From Rhizobium alarense (GTDB lineage Bacteria; Pseudomonadota; Alphaproteobacteria; Rhizobiales; Rhizobiaceae), in NCBI RefSeq assembly GCF_021555155.1, contig NZ_JAKGBU010000014.1, forward strand, positions 1 to 64,000: DNA of 64,000 nt. Reading direction: 5' to 3'. The notes under the pieces are model-generated. The model saw only the letters and a program-made list of their open reading frames with translations, ran no database searches and was not told the DNA's origin. How positions within the stretch are numbered: the stretch's first letter is position 1; the number at the start of each line of letters is the position of its first letter. The position numbers were made by a program, and so were the translations under genes. Positions 62,100 to 64,000 of this stretch are shown here, piece by piece.

Positions 62100-62118
62100 T
62101 ATCCTCCTGGACAGGATA
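62100..62118 (-). promoter_or_regulatory. Candidate operator of the RcnR-like repressor
   Basis: TATCCT and AGGATA form an exact inverted repeat around a 7-base CCTGGAC centre, 11 bases upstream of the repressor start. The AGGAGGATAG segment within it also serves as the ribosome-binding site, so occupancy would block the start of the message. Confidence 0.6.
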
Positions 62119-62342
62119 TTTCAATGCCAATCCTCACCCACCCGGCCGGATGGATTTTTCTGCCCGGTTGACGCCTATTCTGCAGTGTCCTGCGAGCAGG
62201 CGGACGAATTCGTCCAAGGTAAGAAAATCGACGGCCTCACATGCGAGAGGGTACCGCATATCGGACGACAGCGACCAAGCGGGCGTAGCCGGTGGCTTCA
62301 TCGAGCCCTCTTGAGGCCGGCATGGATACGTTTCCCGGAGGT

Positions 62343-63161
62343 TTATGCGCGCGCGCCGAGCGATCCGATAAGCAACGTCACCCCTCCAACGATCAGCACC
62401 ACCGCCATTAGCTGTGCCACGCGCTTTCCGCCGGAAGCCAGCTTCTCTATGGCGACATAGAAGGCAATGCCGACGATCCACCAGACGTTCATGACGCCGC
62501 CGACAAACAGGAGCACCATCAACGCCCAGCAGCAGCCCAGGCAGTTGCCGCCATGGACGAGTCCCATGTGAAATGCCGCCGCACGCCCGGTACGCCGATG
62601 ACGGGTAAGGACCTCGACCGGACTGCGACAGTGGTCAAGGCAGGCGGCCTTCATGGGAGACAGTTGGTAAAGCCCGGCACCGATCATCACCGCCGCGGCG
62701 AGATAAGTCGCGACGAGGTTCATGTACATCGCGGAAACAAATCCGCTCGCCGACAGGAGGCCTTGGACGGCGGTCGCCGCGGCACTGAACGCCGCCCATG
62801 CGGCAAGATAGCCGAAGAGAAATTCAAGCGCGCCCCAAGCGCCCCGATCTCGGTTGAGCGCTCCGTAGAGAAGAACAGCCGGCGAAGCACTCGGCACCAT
62901 CATGGCGATCATCATCAGCCACCACATGACGAAGATGACAACCGCATAGCCAGGCGTCCAGATCACCGGGCTTACCATATCCGGCACGCCGGCGATGAGC
63001 GCGCCAGCAGGACCTGTCTCCATCGACATGGCGAGAGACGACATCCCTGTTCCGCCGCCCGCCAGCGTGAAGCAGGCGGAAAGAACCACGACACTCAAAA
63101 GAGACGTGACAACGATCAGGCGGTCACGGGCAAGGAGGCGTTCGACGGTTGGCTGCTTCAC
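62343..63161 (-). CDS. DUF2182 membrane protein
   Basis: A 272-residue inner-membrane protein with about six or seven hydrophobic segments. The family motif GLVHGGNCLGCCWAL, with a CXXCC-like Cys cluster, lies in the last third (about residues 200-215). WMLMMIAMMVPSASPAV-like sequence marks the Met-rich second segment. DUF2182 proteins are described as predicted metal-binding integral membrane proteins; their function is not settled. It is encoded nine bases after a DUF1326 gene, its habitual partner. The copper/nickel neighbourhood fits a metal role (inference). Confidence 0.88.
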   Translation of the reverse strand: MKQPTVERLLARDRLIVVTSLLSVVVLSACFTLAGGGTGMSSLAMSMETGPAGALIAGVPDMVSPVIWTPGYAVVIFVMWWLMMIAMMVPSASPAVLLYGALNRDRGAWGALEFLFGYLAAWAAFSAAATAVQGLLSASGFVSAMYMNLVATYLAAAVMIGAGLYQLSPMKAACLDHCRSPVEVLTRHRRTGRAAAFHMGLVHGGNCLGCCWALMVLLFVGGVMNVWWIVGIAFYVAIEKLASGGKRVAQLMAVVLIVGGVTLLIGSLGARA

Positions 63162-63170
63162 GGCGCACGC

Positions 63171-63812
63171 TCACGCGGCATGGTCGATAACGCCGTGCCC
63201 GTTCATGTAAACTCGACAGATATGCGCGTGCGTTCCCTTGTTTTTCTCAAGCGGAATCGCTCCGAACGTCTTCGTGGTGCCGCTGGCCATTTCCGCCACG
63301 CGGTATTCGAAGCCGTGCGGAAGGTTGATGCGCGCCCTATGCTCCGTGCCGGTCACCGGGTTACGGATCGGCTCGACGCCAAGTTCAAATACATCGGCCA
63401 CCCGAACGTATCCGGTCCGCGTCTCCACATCGACTTGCGCATCGATCCGCTTTGTCAGCGTTTCGAGTCTGTTTGGAGACATCTTGCTGAAGACCCAGAA
63501 CATGGTCGCCATATCCTCGGTGTCGCTCCCGGTGACGATCTTCTCCACGGCCTCCCGTTGCTCCGGCGTCGCACCGGAGTCGACGACCAACTGCATCGTT
63601 CCATTGCCGAGATGGATAGGGCCAGGCCACTTGACGGTCAAAGCCATCTTCACGCCGTCCAGCCGGACGTCCCCGAAATGGCCCTTCTTAATGATGAAGC
63701 CCGCAGCCGCTTCGCAACTGCCATAGGTCGGAAGAGAGTTGAACTGGCAGGGGCATCCAAAATTGCAATTGCAGTTCGCGATTTCCGTCGCGTCGATTTC
63801 CCAAGGTGTCAC
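63171..63812 (-). CDS. DUF1326 protein
   Basis: A 213-residue soluble protein without signal peptide. The N-terminal CNCNFGCPCQFNSLP (about residues 14-28) is the family hallmark: four closely spaced Cys that could bind a metal. GFIIKKGHFGDVRLDGVKMA and TDEDMATMFWVFSKMSPN-like blocks follow. DUF1326 genes are commonly next to DUF2182 genes, and the pair probably acts together. Function is unknown. It ends nine bases before the DUF2182 start. Confidence 0.88.
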   Translation of the reverse strand: MTPWEIDATEIANCNCNFGCPCQFNSLPTYGSCEAAAGFIIKKGHFGDVRLDGVKMALTVKWPGPIHLGNGTMQLVVDSGATPEQREAVEKIVTGSDTEDMATMFWVFSKMSPNRLETLTKRIDAQVDVETRTGYVRVADVFELGVEPIRNPVTGTEHRARINLPHGFEYRVAEMASGTTKTFGAIPLEKNKGTHAHICRVYMNGHGVIDHAA

Positions 63813-64000
63813 GTCGGCCTCCCAAGACTGGTCCCGATGACAGCTAATACAGATACCACTTAAGCAAGGTAAGCGATAGAGGCTGCTGGCAGGGAGAACA
63901 GCCTGGCGGAACCGCGACGGCGAAATCGCCTTCCTTGAATTTGCAGTGCCCGCCGACAGCCAGGCAGCCTATCAAAAACAACTCTCCCGCTTCCCCAATG
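63813..64000. other. Right edge, no gene assigned
   Basis: About 190 bases up to the window end. They should contain the promoter of the DUF1326-DUF2182 pair. No reading frame is recognised. Confidence 0.5.

Overview
The window is GC-rich, densely coded alphaproteobacterial DNA. Gene style (many ABC transporters of the ribose, Liv and NitT types, short intergenic gaps, ATGA overlaps between operon genes) and content suggest a Rhizobiales genome such as Rhizobium/Ensifer/Shinella/Mesorhizobium, possibly a large secondary replicon. That placement is an inference from style; no rRNA, tRNA, origin or housekeeping gene is present.

Region 1 (1-4570): a minus-strand operon with a ribose-type ABC importer (binding protein, ATPase, permease) and a phosphotriesterase-family hydrolase that runs off the left edge. 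An upstream XRE-cupin regulator gene is separated from it by two identical-core palindromes, the probable operator. Region 2 (4860-10111): two sensor-kinase/single-domain-response-regulator pairs, one kinase being an unusual hybrid with two kinase modules.

Region 3 (10546-32144) is a catabolic island. A plus-strand operon carries PxpA, a stand-alone biotin carrier, biotin carboxylase, PxpB, PxpC and a complete Liv-type ABC importer. It converges at a strong terminator with a minus-strand operon encoding a three-subunit molybdenum hydroxylase, a second PxpA and a class III aminotransferase. Next come hydantoinase/oxoprolinase subunits B and A and an AraC regulator. The two converging operons begin with nearly the same ~100-bp promoter/leader, so they are probably co-regulated by the LysR protein at 10546. 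I infer a pathway that takes up an N-heterocycle, hydroxylates it to a lactam or cyclic imide, opens it in a biotin- and ATP-dependent step, and transaminates the resulting amino acid.

Region 4 (32349-54007) is a PQQ-dependent alcohol oxidation regulon: a quinoprotein alcohol dehydrogenase with the lanthanide signature, cytochrome c, a MoxJ-like protein, the PQQ-associated ABC exporter group, pseudoazurin, a LuxR regulator, FIST protein and hybrid kinase, and complete pqqABCDE. It also holds a NosR-like flavin/iron-sulfur membrane protein with ApbE, and a NitT/TauT-type transporter whose permease gene lies 9 kb from its partners. A short motif (about ACCWWGGTCGYATT) recurs 50-90 bp upstream of at least seven of these genes and appears to define the regulon.

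Region 5 (54434-55730) is scarred DNA: a 5'-truncated third pxpA abutting a 5'-truncated lysR, and a frameshifted IS481-type transposase relic. Region 6 (55939-63812) is a metal-handling cluster: small Cys/His-rich secreted protein, multicopper oxidase, Cu+-type P-type ATPase, RcnA-like Ni/Co exporter with RcnR-like repressor, and a DUF2182/DUF1326 pair. A 58-bp near-identical relic of the multicopper oxidase 5' end also sits at 10435, next to the intact lysR-pxpA pair.
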